From: Leptospiraceae bacterium | GTDB lineage: Bacteria; Spirochaetota; Leptospiria; Leptospirales; Leptospiraceae | DNA length: 52,087 nt | NCBI GenBank assembly: GCA_947458405.1 | Contig: CANGZW010000013.1 | Location: forward strand, 1 to 52,087 | Direction of reading: 5' to 3' | In this document: piece by piece, positions 1 through 8,984 of the stretch | Layout of the letters: every line of letters starts with the position of its first letter | Position numbering within the stretch: position 1 is the first letter of the stretch | Program-made: the position numbers and the translations under genes | The notes under the pieces: model-generated | Seen by the model: only the letters and a program-made list of their open reading frames with translations | What the model was told of the DNA's origin: nothing | The model's database searches: none

Positions 1-1
1 A

Positions 2-880
2 ACTCAACAGGGACCTGTTGTAAATAAATTAATTAAATATGTAGAGCAAAATTCTATGTACTATGATATTATTTTATTTATTGGTTATATGTACTTCCCT
101 ACAATAAATTCTATACCCCTTGTTAAAGAAAAAGCGGTTATAATACCTGCACTTCATGATGAACCTGTTGCTTATTTTCCTATATATAAAGATATTTTAA
201 CTGATGATATCACTTATGCATTTAATACAATTGAAGAACTTGATTTATTTTATAAAATATTTAATTTTATCCCTAAAAAAAATAATATAGTTGGAATTAA
301 TATCTCGAATAATATTAAAGAAAATGAATTGAATAGATTTCATAATATAAATTATAAATATATAATTTATATTGGTAGAATTGATGAAGGTAAAGGAATT
401 TTAGATTTAATAAATTATTTTAAAAGCTGGAAAATTAATAATAATTCTGAAGTTAAATTAATTTTGGCGGGAATAGGTATGAATAAGTATAACTCAGAGA
501 TTGATATAATTTTTACAGGATTTATAAATGAAAAAGAAAAACAATTTTTGATACAAAATTCAATTTTAGTTATTAATCCATCACCTATGGAGAGTTTTTC
601 AATTGTAGTAATGGAAGCCTGGATGAATGAAAAAGCAGTTTTGGTGAACTCAAAATCTGAAACATTGAAAAATCATTGTCTTAGGTCAAATGCTGGTTTA
701 TATTTTAATGATTCAGAATCATTTGAAAAGTGTTTAAATTTTATTTTAAGTAATACACCACTTCTTCAAAAAATGGGTACGAATGGTAAAAGATATGTTG
801 AAATCAACTATAGCCCTGATATTATCTTGGAAAAATTTAATCACTTGTTTTCAGCCCATATTCTATCCCAACAGATATAG
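2..880 (+). CDS. Glycosyltransferase family 4 (5' end outside window)
   Basis: The frame is open to the window edge, so the N-terminus is missing; the first in-frame Met is at 56 and is internal. What remains is the end of the acceptor lobe followed by a GT-B nucleotide-sugar lobe. The segment reading IIPALHDEP followed by a Phe-Asn-Thr-x-Glu-Glu stretch is typical of GT4 enzymes just before the inter-lobe linker. The donor half has YIGRIDEGKG and an ESFSIVVMEAW segment matching the EX7E donor-binding motif. It should transfer a sugar from a nucleotide sugar in the cytoplasm, probably to a surface glycan or glycolipid; the substrate cannot be told. No terminator hairpin follows. Confidence 0.8.
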   Translation, partial: TQQGPVVNKLIKYVEQNSMYYDIILFIGYMYFPTINSIPLVKEKAVIIPALHDEPVAYFPIYKDILTDDITYAFNTIEELDLFYKIFNFIPKKNNIVGINISNNIKENELNRFHNINYKYIIYIGRIDEGKGILDLINYFKSWKINNNSEVKLILAGIGMNKYNSEIDIIFTGFINEKEKQFLIQNSILVINPSPMESFSIVVMEAWMNEKAVLVNSKSETLKNHCLRSNAGLYFNDSESFEKCLNFILSNTPLLQKMGTNGKRYVEINYSPDIILEKFNHLFSAHILSQQI

Positions 881-987
881 GAATTTTACAGATAATGTAT
901 ACAATATTAGAATATATGAGCTTTTTTTTGATTTATTTCATAATTTAGATAAATAAAATCTAATATAACGAAAAAAAATCTTTTAAA

Positions 988-1017
988 TTGGAGACTGTAT
1001 TTTAGGGTGGTTATAAT
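988..1017 (+). promoter_or_regulatory. Sigma-70 promoter for the peroxiredoxin gene
   Basis: A TTGGAG box at 988-993, an 18-nt spacer and a perfect TATAAT at 1012-1017 predict a transcript start near 1024. That is just ahead of the AAAGGAG ribosome site at about 1027-1033. The -10 box lies inside the only possible upstream coding extension (GTG at 1007), which argues that translation starts at 1040. Confidence 0.5.
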
Positions 1018-1039
1018 TAAAGTCCTAAAGGAGAGATTA

Positions 1040-1675
1040 ATGGCACTAAGATTAGGAGATGAAGCACCAAATTTCACAATAGAAACAACGGAAGGAACCA
1101 TAAATTTTCATGAATATCTCGGGAATAGCTGGGGAATTTTATTTTCTCATCCCAAAGATTATACACCAGTTTGTACTACAGAATTAGGTTATGTTTCAAA
1201 AATCAAAAATGAATTTGATAAGAGAAATGTAAAAATTTTGGCATTGAGTGTAGATCCTCTCGAATCCCACAAGGGTTGGACTAAAGATATAAATGAAACT
1301 CAAAATACCACAGTAAATTATCCTATTATCGCAGATCCAGAAAGAAAAGTATCCAATCTATATGATATGATTCATCCAAATGCTAACGAAACTTTCACTG
1401 TTCGTTCGGTCTTTATTGTAGGTCCAGATAAAAAAATCAAATTAACCCTGACTTATCCAGCTTCAACAGGAAGAAATTTCCAAGAAATTTTGAGGGTAAT
1501 AGACTCATTACAATTAACATCCTCTTATAGTGTTGCTACACCAGCTAATTGGAATTACGGAGAAGATTGTATTGTAGTACCTGCTTTATCTGATGATGAT
1601 GCAAATAAAAAATTCCCCAAGGGTTTTAGAAAAATTAAGCCATATTTGAGATACACAGCTCAACCTAATATTTAA
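1040..1675 (+). CDS. 1-Cys peroxiredoxin (Prx6 type)
   Basis: This thiol peroxidase reduces hydrogen peroxide or organic hydroperoxides in the cytoplasm. The 211-residue product starts MALRLGDEAPNF. It carries the PVCTTE active site with peroxidatic Cys45 and Thr42, and an FTVRSVFIV strand holding the expected active-site Arg. The long C-terminal extension (DCIVVPALSDDDA, then KPYLRYTAQP) is the Prx6-type dimer domain. The second Cys near the C-terminus is in the DCIVVP context found in 1-Cys enzymes. The start at 1040 has a well-spaced AAAGGAG. A GTG at 1007 would extend the frame but overlaps the promoter. The gene is monocistronic. Confidence 0.93.
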   Translation: MALRLGDEAPNFTIETTEGTINFHEYLGNSWGILFSHPKDYTPVCTTELGYVSKIKNEFDKRNVKILALSVDPLESHKGWTKDINETQNTTVNYPIIADPERKVSNLYDMIHPNANETFTVRSVFIVGPDKKIKLTLTYPASTGRNFQEILRVIDSLQLTSSYSVATPANWNYGEDCIVVPALSDDDANKKFPKGFRKIKPYLRYTAQPNI

Positions 1676-1687
1676 GACAAAAATTCA

Positions 1688-1734
1688 AATTTTCCCAATA
1701 GAATATTAATTTTTAAAATTTTATTGGGAAAATT
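1688..1734. terminator. Bidirectional terminator between peroxiredoxin gene and mutS
   Basis: A perfect 13-bp inverted repeat (AATTTTCCCAATA / TATTGGGAAAATT) with a 21-nt AT-rich loop lies between two convergent genes. The arms give A/T tracts on both strands, so it could serve both. Confidence 0.65.
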
Positions 1735-1748
1735 ATGTTATAAATATA

Positions 1749-4289
1749 TTATTTTTTAATATATTTTTTTAACAAATATATAGTTTCTAATGCTTCTTTT
1801 GGGGTTAAGTTATCCGGATCAATTTCGTCCAATAAATTTATTAATTTTTCTAACTCAGGAGAAGGGGAGCTAATTGATTGAAATAAACTTGGCTCAGCCT
1901 CAGCTTTAATTTTTATATCCCTTTTTTTTGATTCTAAATTATTTAATATTTCCATTGATCTATCAACAATCGATGAGGGAATGCCAGCTAATCTAGCAAC
2001 ATAAATTCCAAATGATTTTTTTGCTTTTCCTGACTTTACTTTTTTTAAAAAAACAATTTCCCCACTTTTTTCTCTTGTATCCATAAATAAATTGAAAACG
2101 CCATTTTCTCTATCTAAATCAGTAAGCTCATGGTAATGTGTAGCAAATATAGTCTTTGTTCTGTTTCCATCAAAAGTTGAATTTGATAAATTTTCAATAA
2201 TTGCCCATGCAAGACTCAATCCATCATATGTAGATGTACCACGCCCAATCTCATCAAATAGAATTAGACTATTTTCAGTTCTATTTAATAAGATATGAGC
2301 TGATTCTTTCATTTCTAAAAAGAATGTAGATTCTCCAGCCGTTAGATTATCTGCAGATCCTATTCTTGTAAAAACTCTGTCGCATATCGAAAGAATAGCT
2401 TTATCTGCTGGCACAAATGAACCCATCTGAAACAAAATCTGACAGATGGCAGTTTGACGCATAAAAGTAGATTTACCTGCCATATTGGGTCCTGTCAGGA
2501 TCGCTACAGCCCTATCAGAAGTATTTAGTACTACAGAATTTGAAATAAATGTTGACTCTTTTGTGAGATAGGCTTCAACTACGGGGTGTCTTGCATTTTC
2601 AAGAATTAATTCTCCTTTATAATTAATTTCAGGTTGAATCCAATTATAATCATTTTTACAACTTGTAAGTGAAGAGTGATAGTCTAAAGAGTTAATAGAA
2701 TAAGATAATTCTTTTAAATAATTAAAATTAAGTAATACATTTTCTATCATGATATTGAATTCTTTTTTTTCAATTTCAAGTATAATATCATCGGCAGATA
2801 ATATGCTTCTTTCTATATCTTCTAATTTTTCTGTTGTATAACGCTCTGAAGTAACTAGAGTTTGTTTTTTGAAATAATCTTTCGGAGCATGCTCTGAATC
2901 TTTTCTAGAAAGTTCAATATAGTAACCTACAACCTTATTATATCTAATTTTTAGAGTATTTAAGCCTGTTCTTTTCTTTTCTTGTTCTTCTAATTCAATA
3001 ATCCAATCTTTCCCTTTAGATTTTGCTAATCTTGCATTGTCTAAATCTTCTGAAAAACCAAATTTTAAAAATATTCCATCCCCTCCTAAAATTGCAGGTA
3101 ATTCATCTTCGTTCAATCTTGCTTTAATAAAAATTTCTAATTCAGTTAACTCTTTTTCTGAAATAGTAAATTCGTACTCTATTCTTTGGAGTTCTTTTTT
3201 TAGTAAAAATGAAACCTCTATTGCCTGAAGAATCGATTTGAAGTCACGGGGTAGTGCTTTGCCAGAAACTCTAAATCTATTAATTATTCTATCAATATCA
3301 GGATATTCCAATAATTTTTCTTTAATTAATTTATGAATCGTATTATTAGAGGATATTTTGTTGATTTTTGCCCATGTATTTTTAATATCATCTTCTTTAA
3401 TAAAGGGGAATAAAATATTTTTCTTTAATAATCTTTTTCCACCACCTGTCTTACATTTATTAAGAATAGAAAAAAGTGTGTGCTCTTTTTCATTTATATT
3501 TTGGTTTTCAATTAATTCTAAATTTTTTAAAGTATTAGTATCAAGTTCCATAAAATTATCTTTATCTAATATAATTGGTAATGATAAATTAATTGAATTT
3601 TCTCTCAGTGAGTTTGCTAAAAAAGAATCAATAATTCTTTTCATTTCTTCTCTAGATGAATCTTGGGGTAATTTTATGATTGTCGAATCTAATAATGTTA
3701 ATGTTGGATTAAAGTCCAATTCTAAATTTTCAAAAGAAATTGCCTGTTCTTTAAATACTAATAATTCGGATGGTGAAAATTTTTTTAGTAAGGAATTGAT
3801 ATTGATTTTTTCAGATTTGTGATACATACTATAATAAAACTCTGATGTAGATATATCTATTAATGATGAAATTATATTTTCTTTAAATAAGTAAATAAAA
3901 CATAAAAAATTATTCTCGTATCCTTTTATGAGATTATCTTCTACAATAGTTCCCGGACTCATTACTCGTACAACATCTCTTTGCATTAATTTTGAGTTTG
4001 GATCTTGTGATTTGGATTGTTCGCATATTACAACTCTTTTTCCTGCATTTATAAGTCTTGATAAATAGCTATCAGTTGCATGATAGGGAATTCCGCACAT
4101 AGGTATTTGATTTTGTCTTTTTGTAAGAGCGATGTCAAGAATTGAGGAAGCTATAATGGCATCTTCTTGAAACATTTCATAAAAATCTCCCATTCTAAAA
4201 AAAATAATTGAATCAGGGTATTTTTTTTTTATCTCTGAAAATTGTCTCATGGCAGGTGTATTCATGGGATCATCGGCGGGCATTTTCAA
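1749..4289 (-). CDS. mutS: DNA mismatch repair protein MutS
   Basis: MutS is the ATPase that recognises base mismatches and small loops and recruits MutL. At 846 residues it is a normal length. The N-terminal mismatch-binding motif GDFYEMF is present with the Phe-x-Glu reader at residues 36-38. The C-terminal ABC ATPase has Walker A GPNMAGKST near residue 600, Walker B in DEIGRGTSTYDG and the ATHYHEL segment. The start is uncertain: TTG at 4289 sits 5 nt after AAGGAG and ATG at 4283 sits 11 nt after it. Either overlaps the end of trpF by 14-20 nt, so the two are translationally coupled. The C-terminus ends in a short helical stretch of the kind used for tetramer formation in MutS1. Confidence 0.97.
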   Translation of the reverse strand: MKMPADDPMNTPAMRQFSEIKKKYPDSIIFFRMGDFYEMFQEDAIIASSILDIALTKRQNQIPMCGIPYHATDSYLSRLINAGKRVVICEQSKSQDPNSKLMQRDVVRVMSPGTIVEDNLIKGYENNFLCFIYLFKENIISSLIDISTSEFYYSMYHKSEKININSLLKKFSPSELLVFKEQAISFENLELDFNPTLTLLDSTIIKLPQDSSREEMKRIIDSFLANSLRENSINLSLPIILDKDNFMELDTNTLKNLELIENQNINEKEHTLFSILNKCKTGGGKRLLKKNILFPFIKEDDIKNTWAKINKISSNNTIHKLIKEKLLEYPDIDRIINRFRVSGKALPRDFKSILQAIEVSFLLKKELQRIEYEFTISEKELTELEIFIKARLNEDELPAILGGDGIFLKFGFSEDLDNARLAKSKGKDWIIELEEQEKKRTGLNTLKIRYNKVVGYYIELSRKDSEHAPKDYFKKQTLVTSERYTTEKLEDIERSILSADDIILEIEKKEFNIMIENVLLNFNYLKELSYSINSLDYHSSLTSCKNDYNWIQPEINYKGELILENARHPVVEAYLTKESTFISNSVVLNTSDRAVAILTGPNMAGKSTFMRQTAICQILFQMGSFVPADKAILSICDRVFTRIGSADNLTAGESTFFLEMKESAHILLNRTENSLILFDEIGRGTSTYDGLSLAWAIIENLSNSTFDGNRTKTIFATHYHELTDLDRENGVFNLFMDTREKSGEIVFLKKVKSGKAKKSFGIYVARLAGIPSSIVDRSMEILNNLESKKRDIKIKAEAEPSLFQSISSPSPELEKLINLLDEIDPDNLTPKEALETIYLLKKYIKK

Positions 4290-4896
4290 TAAATCTCCTT
4301 ATTTTATCATGATTTTTTATTCCAGGACTATCTTCCACACCCGATGCTACATCGACCCCATATGGATTTAATGATTCAATAGCAGAGGAAACGTTGTCTG
4401 GATTAAGTCCACCGGCTAATAAATATCTTCTCTTTATATTTTTAATATTTTGCCAGGGAAATACAGATCCTGAGCCTCCTCCAAGTGATTTGTTAAAACT
4501 ATCTAAAATTAGTAGTTCATCATTATAATTCAAATCAGAATCTGTAATTTCATTCTCTATTCCTATTTGTGGAATAAATGAATTTTTGTTATCATATAAA
4601 TTTCGATTAAAACTATAATCATGTACTACATATTGAAAAGAGTTGAACAAACCCGATTTTATAACATCAAAGATCACATCTTCAGATGTTTTAAAAAATA
4701 ATCCTATAATTTCAAATTTATTTTGATAATTATTTTTATAAATATTATTAATAAGAATCTCAGAATCTTTGAGACTTATAAATCTACTGCTTGTGGGAGA
4801 AAAATTAAATCCTAAAAAATCTACACTATTTTCAATACAAAAGACAGCAGTGTCATATTCTTTTATTCCACAAATTTTTATTTTTACATTATTCAT
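4270..4896 (-). CDS. trpF: Phosphoribosylanthranilate isomerase
   Basis: TrpF performs the Amadori rearrangement of phosphoribosylanthranilate in tryptophan synthesis. The 208-residue TIM barrel starts with the KICGIK signature (catalytic Cys9). The general-acid Asp132 is in LLILDS, followed by GGGSGSVFPW, and the phosphate-binding end reads LLAGGLNPDNV and VDVASGVEDSPG. It is the upstream partner of mutS, with overlapping ends. No other trp gene is in the window, so tryptophan genes are dispersed. Confidence 0.95.
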   Translation of the reverse strand: MNNVKIKICGIKEYDTAVFCIENSVDFLGFNFSPTSSRFISLKDSEILINNIYKNNYQNKFEIIGLFFKTSEDVIFDVIKSGLFNSFQYVVHDYSFNRNLYDNKNSFIPQIGIENEITDSDLNYNDELLILDSFNKSLGGGSGSVFPWQNIKNIKRRYLLAGGLNPDNVSSAIESLNPYGVDVASGVEDSPGIKNHDKIRRFIENARR

Positions 4897-4906
4897 TCAA
4901 TTAAGT

Positions 4907-4935
4907 TTGAAATTGACTTGCAATAACAAGATTAT
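4907..4935 (+). promoter_or_regulatory. Candidate promoter for the small secreted protein
   Basis: TTGAAA at 4907-4912, a 17-nt spacer and GATTAT at 4930-4935 point toward the plus-strand gene, with a predicted start near 4942. The -10 is weak (4 of 6). Confidence 0.3.
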
Positions 4936-4959
4936 CCCTTGACTTTAAATATGTTAACC

Positions 4960-5409
4960 ATGATTAGATATATATTTATCATTGCACTCTCTTTCCTATA
5001 TACGACTGCAATTATTCCTGGATTTGATAAAGATAAAAATTGTTTAGAGCCCTGTAATCTTTCAAAACCCAAGGTTTCACCTCCTAAAAATATAACTAAG
5101 ACAAATGTTTCACCGAGTCAGGAAATTAAAAAAGAAAAATCAAGTAATATAAATATACATTCGAGCTCAAATGATCTAAAGGAAATGCTTCGAAAAAAAG
5201 TTCAGCCCAATTATTCAGAGGCTCACACAATTGAGAGAATCAAAATAGCAACTAGAGAAGAGTTAAATAAATCTCGTGATATAAAATTCAATAAAAAGTT
5301 TTTACCTTCCATGCAAAAAATAGACAATAATATGAATGGGATTATGAAAAAAAAAGAACAGGAAGTAGAGATTCTCGAACCTCTGTTCAATGATACTTTG
5401 AAGGAATAA
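4960..5409 (+). CDS. Small secreted protein of unknown function
   Basis: I do not recognise this protein. From ATG 4960 it is 149 residues: a Sec-type hydrophobic N-terminus (IRYIFIIALSFLYTTAII) followed by a polar, Lys/Ser/Pro-rich and probably disordered body. Two Cys occur early (NCLEPC). The frame can be extended to ATG 4951 or TTG 4939, but 4960 puts the charged residue directly before the hydrophobic core. No clear ribosome site is visible. It is divergent from trpF, and its stop lies 3 nt from that of the convergent M48 protease gene. Confidence 0.6.
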   Translation: MIRYIFIIALSFLYTTAIIPGFDKDKNCLEPCNLSKPKVSPPKNITKTNVSPSQEIKKEKSSNINIHSSSNDLKEMLRKKVQPNYSEAHTIERIKIATREELNKSRDIKFNKKFLPSMQKIDNNMNGIMKKKEQEVEILEPLFNDTLKE

Positions 5410-5412
5410 TAA

Positions 5413-6243
5413 TTATTTAGTCGCTAGCTTATTATACCTTTGTTTAAATGCATTGAACTCAGATAAATATCTTGGTGCATTTAATTTCCCTTTTTTGGTT
5501 AGTTTATTTTCTGCAATAAATTTATCTAATTCTGTAATACGTTCTGCTGTGGGAGGGTGTGTTTTTAAGGCAACTTCATTGTGTTGAGACTTATCTAATT
5601 TTTTTAAGTAGATAATACTACTATCTAAATCATAACCTGCTTGTGATAAATATATAATACCAGCCTTATCGGATTCAATTTCTTCTTCCTTCTTTCTACC
5701 TTTTTCAAAGAATTGATTAACCATCCCATCAACTGCATTTTTAGTGACCGAGCTTACAAGATCCCCTCCGGGAGCCATTATTGCAGAGATAATATCTAAA
5801 ATACCCGCACCTTTCTCTTCAAAGTCCCCTGAATGCTTTAGGGTTACATGGCTCAATTCATGGGAGAGTAGGGAGGCTAATTCGGCTTCATTTTCCATTA
5901 GGTCAATAGCTCCCCTGGTAATCAAAACATAACCTCCCGGACAGGCGAATGCATTTACATCTTCAGTATCCAAAATTCCAAATCGAAAATCTAACTCTTG
6001 ACGGGATGAGTAAGTTGCTAAGGATTTCCCCACGAGATTTATGTATCGCGTAAACGGTTCATCCTTTATAAGCCCGTATTTTTTGGCTAAACGGGCGGCA
6101 AGTGTTTTTCCTGTATTGACCTCTTTTGTAACGTTCGGGTCAACTTTAGGACCCTCTTTTTTTTTAATTAACTGACAGTTTACGAATAAAACAAAATAAA
6201 TAGATACTATCAATATATAATTATAAATTGAGGGGAAAATCAT
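5413..6243 (-). CDS. M48-family metalloprotease lipoprotein (LoiP/BepA-like)
   Basis: This is a predicted zinc metalloprotease of the cell envelope. An N-terminal hydrophobic segment ends in FVNC, giving a likely lipidated Cys23 under relaxed spirochaetal lipobox rules. The HELSH zinc site is at residues 128-132, in the ELASLLSHELSHVTLKH context of M48 enzymes. The third ligand is probably in EEEIESDKAG. FACPGGYVLITRG is also typical of the family. LoiP and BepA homologues act on misfolded outer-membrane proteins, so an outer-membrane quality-control role is inferred. Its ATG overlaps the TGA of the upstream SH3 gene by 4 nt, so the two are coupled. Confidence 0.9.
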   Translation of the reverse strand: MIFPSIYNYILIVSIYFVLFVNCQLIKKKEGPKVDPNVTKEVNTGKTLAARLAKKYGLIKDEPFTRYINLVGKSLATYSSRQELDFRFGILDTEDVNAFACPGGYVLITRGAIDLMENEAELASLLSHELSHVTLKHSGDFEEKGAGILDIISAIMAPGGDLVSSVTKNAVDGMVNQFFEKGRKKEEEIESDKAGIIYLSQAGYDLDSSIIYLKKLDKSQHNEVALKTHPPTAERITELDKFIAENKLTKKGKLNAPRYLSEFNAFKQRYNKLATK

Positions 6244-6698
6244 TTTTGAAAAGAATTAACCTCATTCTCTTCAATTTTGATTTTTTCTAGCCATACAATT
6301 GAATCCATGTCATAGTCCTGAGCTCCCCCCCGAGTTCTGAGGGTCTGAGATTCACTAAATCCCCGAGCCGCTGCAGTTTGTGTAAAGGAAGATGCCCTTG
6401 CTCTAGCTTTAACAGATGTAGATTGGTCAATAGAATCCCCAAAACTTACCTTAGCGGAGGGTGGGTTTGCTGATAAAAATAGCTTATTTACAAATCCTTC
6501 TTTTCCTTCAAAAGTAACTTTGATAAACATATCCTGTTCGCCAATTTTAGTTACAACACTTCCCTTTGGAAGAATTGCTCCCGGGCTTCCTGCCATTGGT
6601 TTTTCCAAAAGCTGTGCTACGGGACTTTGCACATACATAGGGGCTGAATTTAGGTTAAATCCAATTGTGATAAGTGTTATTAAAATAATTTTTTTCAT
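6240..6698 (-). CDS. Secreted bacterial SH3-domain protein
   Basis: The 152-residue product has a signal peptide (MKKIILITLITIGFNLNSA, cleavage near residue 19-20). An SH3b-like domain at about 20-80 includes VAQLLEKPMAGSPGAILPKGSVV and a VTFEGKEGFVNKLFL end strand. A Ser/Ala/Arg-rich low-complexity region follows (SVKARARASSFTQTAAARG), and then a polar tail. SH3b domains usually bind peptidoglycan or proteins. Coupling by ATGA to the M48 lipoprotein suggests it is a periplasmic partner or targeting factor for that protease. A good AGGAG precedes the ATG. Confidence 0.75.
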   Translation of the reverse strand: MKKIILITLITIGFNLNSAPMYVQSPVAQLLEKPMAGSPGAILPKGSVVTKIGEQDMFIKVTFEGKEGFVNKLFLSANPPSAKVSFGDSIDQSTSVKARARASSFTQTAAARGFSESQTLRTRGGAQDYDMDSIVWLEKIKIEENEVNSFQK

Positions 6699-6786
6699 AA
6701 TAATCTCCTATTTGTTCTTATAAATATTTGACGCTAAGATCTAAAATACCATTTCAAACTTTTTTTTCCACTTAAAAAAACATTTT

Positions 6787-8973
6787 TTATTTATGAGTTC
6801 TAGTAAAAACACCATCCCAGGTAGCTTCGGGAGGATTCTCTAAATAAAAATTACATCTTTCTATTAACATTTCAACTGCTTTATCTTTTTTGCCCTTTGC
6901 TTTTTTAGCATCTGTAAATTTTTGAATCGATTTTTCCCATTCTCTTTTTAGATATAGATTGAATCCTTCTTCATAATATCCTGTTGCATCTACAATATTT
7001 TGAGGGGATTCGCCTTTTTTTGAGATCAATTCAAATATTTTTACAGGTTCATTTTTCCCTTTCACCCGAACTGAATCGAGCTCTCGGGTAAACATTTCAG
7101 AATTAACTTTTAGATTTGTATTTTCTGATATTAAAATATTTACTCCATAATCTTTTCCCGCCGCTTCAAGACGGGCGGCTAAGTTTACTGTATCACCCAT
7201 CATTGTATAGGAGGCTAGTGTATCGGTTCCCATAAAACCCACCTTGGCTTTTCCAGTATTCAAACCAATCCGCACATCCATATCCTGGGCATCTTTGGAG
7301 TATAAATTATTATCTTTCCAATACTTTTTTAACTCAGAAAGCCTAGTAATCATTTCTAGGGACGCTCGGGCGGCTTCTAAGAAGTGCTCTTCTCTTTTTA
7401 TAGGTGCCCCAAAAATTCCTACTACCGCATCTCCGATGTACTTATCCAATGTGCCCTTATTATGTTTTAAAATAATAGTCATAGCACTTAGGTATTCATT
7501 TAAGAGTGCCGCTAAGTCTTCAGAACTCAATTGCTCGGAGATTGTAGAGAAACCTGCCACATCGGAGAAAAAAGCAGTGATTTCCATTTCTCCCCCTTTC
7601 TTAAGGGCTTCCAGATCAGTCAAGGCTTCACTTACAATGGTTGGATCCACCATATTAGAGAGAACTTTACTATATTTCCGTTTTTCGGCACCTTCAGTCA
7701 GGGTTAAATAACCCAATGACCCAAGAAATGTCAAAGGATAGGCTATTGTAAATTCTGAAAGAGGAAGATGAATGTCATATCTAAATACCAAGAATGCAAT
7801 TAAAGGATAAATAATAAAAAGTAAGGCAGGGACTACTATTCTCAATCCTATATTTTTTGAAAAAACCGATAAAGAAACATTGAAGGGTAGCAGAATAAAT
7901 AACAATCCTATCCCCAGCCATTCTGGAGCCATGTGCAAAAAATGCTTTTCCATAAGATTTGAATATTGTAATGCGTGGTACATATAACCAGGTCTATCAC
8001 CATAGGGAGTTAGTCTTGTATCTGAGGTAGATGCGGCAGATGTTCCAATTATCACTACCTTGTCTTGAAAAACAGTGGGAGGAACTTTTAGGCTACTAAA
8101 ATCAGTAACTTCTCCGCCATCTAAAGCTCTTCTGGAATCGATAATACCAGACATTGAAATACGTGGCATATGATCCATCGTTTCTTTAGAGTAGTAATGA
8201 AGTCGAAATGCATTTTTTTCCGTAGGAATAGAAATTTCAGTGTCATCATTGGAAGTTACATGAATGTGAGTATCCTTTACAATGATTGTTTTTTGTGGAT
8301 GTTGGCTTAAATAACCCGTGAATCCAAGTGAGGGAAAATAACTATTTCTGTATTTAAAAAATATATTTCCTCTACGTCCTACACCATCTGAATCAGGAGT
8401 ATAAGTAACAGAATGTATATAAGTAGCTATTTCTGAAATTCTTGGAATAGGGAATTGCAAGATATTATATGTAGAAAGTTTTAATAATTCAACATTTTCG
8501 GGATGAAGACTTTTGTCCAAAATATTTTGTGGTACACCTTCTTCATAAATTTTATCTTCTTCTTGGCTTAAATCTTCTTTGTTTAGATTTATGGCATGGG
8601 ACACAATTCCTAAGTCCATTGTGGCTTCAATTAAAGGGTCATCCTCAGGAGATTCTTCAAAAAACATTATATCAAATAATATTAATTTAGGCATACCGCC
8701 TGCGATGTATTCCAGAATAGGTTGATAAACATTTCTTTTCCACGGCCAGCGACCAAAAATAGGTGTACTTTTATAGGCATCAAGAGTTACTTCATCTATA
8801 TCCACAATTACTAGTTTATCAGTGAATGGATGCTCGGGATTTGCATATCTATATCTCAAATCAATTAAATTGTTTTCCAGTGATTCTGTGGTACCAGAGA
8901 ATTTTAATAATACTGTTAAAAGTAATGGTACCACACATAAAATAACTGCCCAATGTATTTTTGTTAATTTCAA
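6787..8973 (-). CDS. CHASE2-domain class III adenylate cyclase
   Basis: This is a membrane sensor that probably makes cAMP. Residues 8-25 are a TM anchor. A periplasmic CHASE2 sensor covers about 30-330 (VIVDIDEVTLDAY, GRWPWKR, LILFDIMFFEE). Three closely spaced TM segments follow at about 348-430, then a cytoplasmic cyclase domain at about 460-640. Metal-binding FFSDVAGF is near 468, LDKYIGDAVVG supplies the purine-selective Lys, and MMGDTVNLAARLE supplies the transition-state Asn and Arg. The last 80 residues look like one or two TPR-type helices. Lys plus Thr at the base-recognition positions favours ATP over GTP. The start is TTG, 8 nt after AGGAG. It lies 11 nt behind the FadL-like gene, so the two probably share a transcript. 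Confidence 0.93.
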   Translation of the reverse strand: MKLTKIHWAVILCVVPLLLTVLLKFSGTTESLENNLIDLRYRYANPEHPFTDKLVIVDIDEVTLDAYKSTPIFGRWPWKRNVYQPILEYIAGGMPKLILFDIMFFEESPEDDPLIEATMDLGIVSHAINLNKEDLSQEEDKIYEEGVPQNILDKSLHPENVELLKLSTYNILQFPIPRISEIATYIHSVTYTPDSDGVGRRGNIFFKYRNSYFPSLGFTGYLSQHPQKTIIVKDTHIHVTSNDDTEISIPTEKNAFRLHYYSKETMDHMPRISMSGIIDSRRALDGGEVTDFSSLKVPPTVFQDKVVIIGTSAASTSDTRLTPYGDRPGYMYHALQYSNLMEKHFLHMAPEWLGIGLLFILLPFNVSLSVFSKNIGLRIVVPALLFIIYPLIAFLVFRYDIHLPLSEFTIAYPLTFLGSLGYLTLTEGAEKRKYSKVLSNMVDPTIVSEALTDLEALKKGGEMEITAFFSDVAGFSTISEQLSSEDLAALLNEYLSAMTIILKHNKGTLDKYIGDAVVGIFGAPIKREEHFLEAARASLEMITRLSELKKYWKDNNLYSKDAQDMDVRIGLNTGKAKVGFMGTDTLASYTMMGDTVNLAARLEAAGKDYGVNILISENTNLKVNSEMFTRELDSVRVKGKNEPVKIFELISKKGESPQNIVDATGYYEEGFNLYLKREWEKSIQKFTDAKKAKGKKDKAVEMLIERCNFYLENPPEATWDGVFTRTHK

Positions 8974-8984
8974 GAATTTATCTC

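Noticed and set aside
1007-1039. N-terminal extension of the peroxiredoxin from GTG 1007
   Set aside because: It would overlap the TATAAT box and the ribosome site at 1027-1033 fits ATG 1040.
3358-3822. Long plus-strand open frame inside mutS
   Set aside because: Shadow of mutS; no ribosome site, no recognisable motifs, and the opposite frame is clearly MutS.
4897-4959. Tryptophan attenuator or T-box ahead of trpF
   Set aside because: Only 60 nt, no Trp-codon leader, no hairpin pair.
7244-7711. Open frame opposite the adenylate cyclase
   Set aside because: Antisense to the highly conserved cyclase domain, with no motif of its own.
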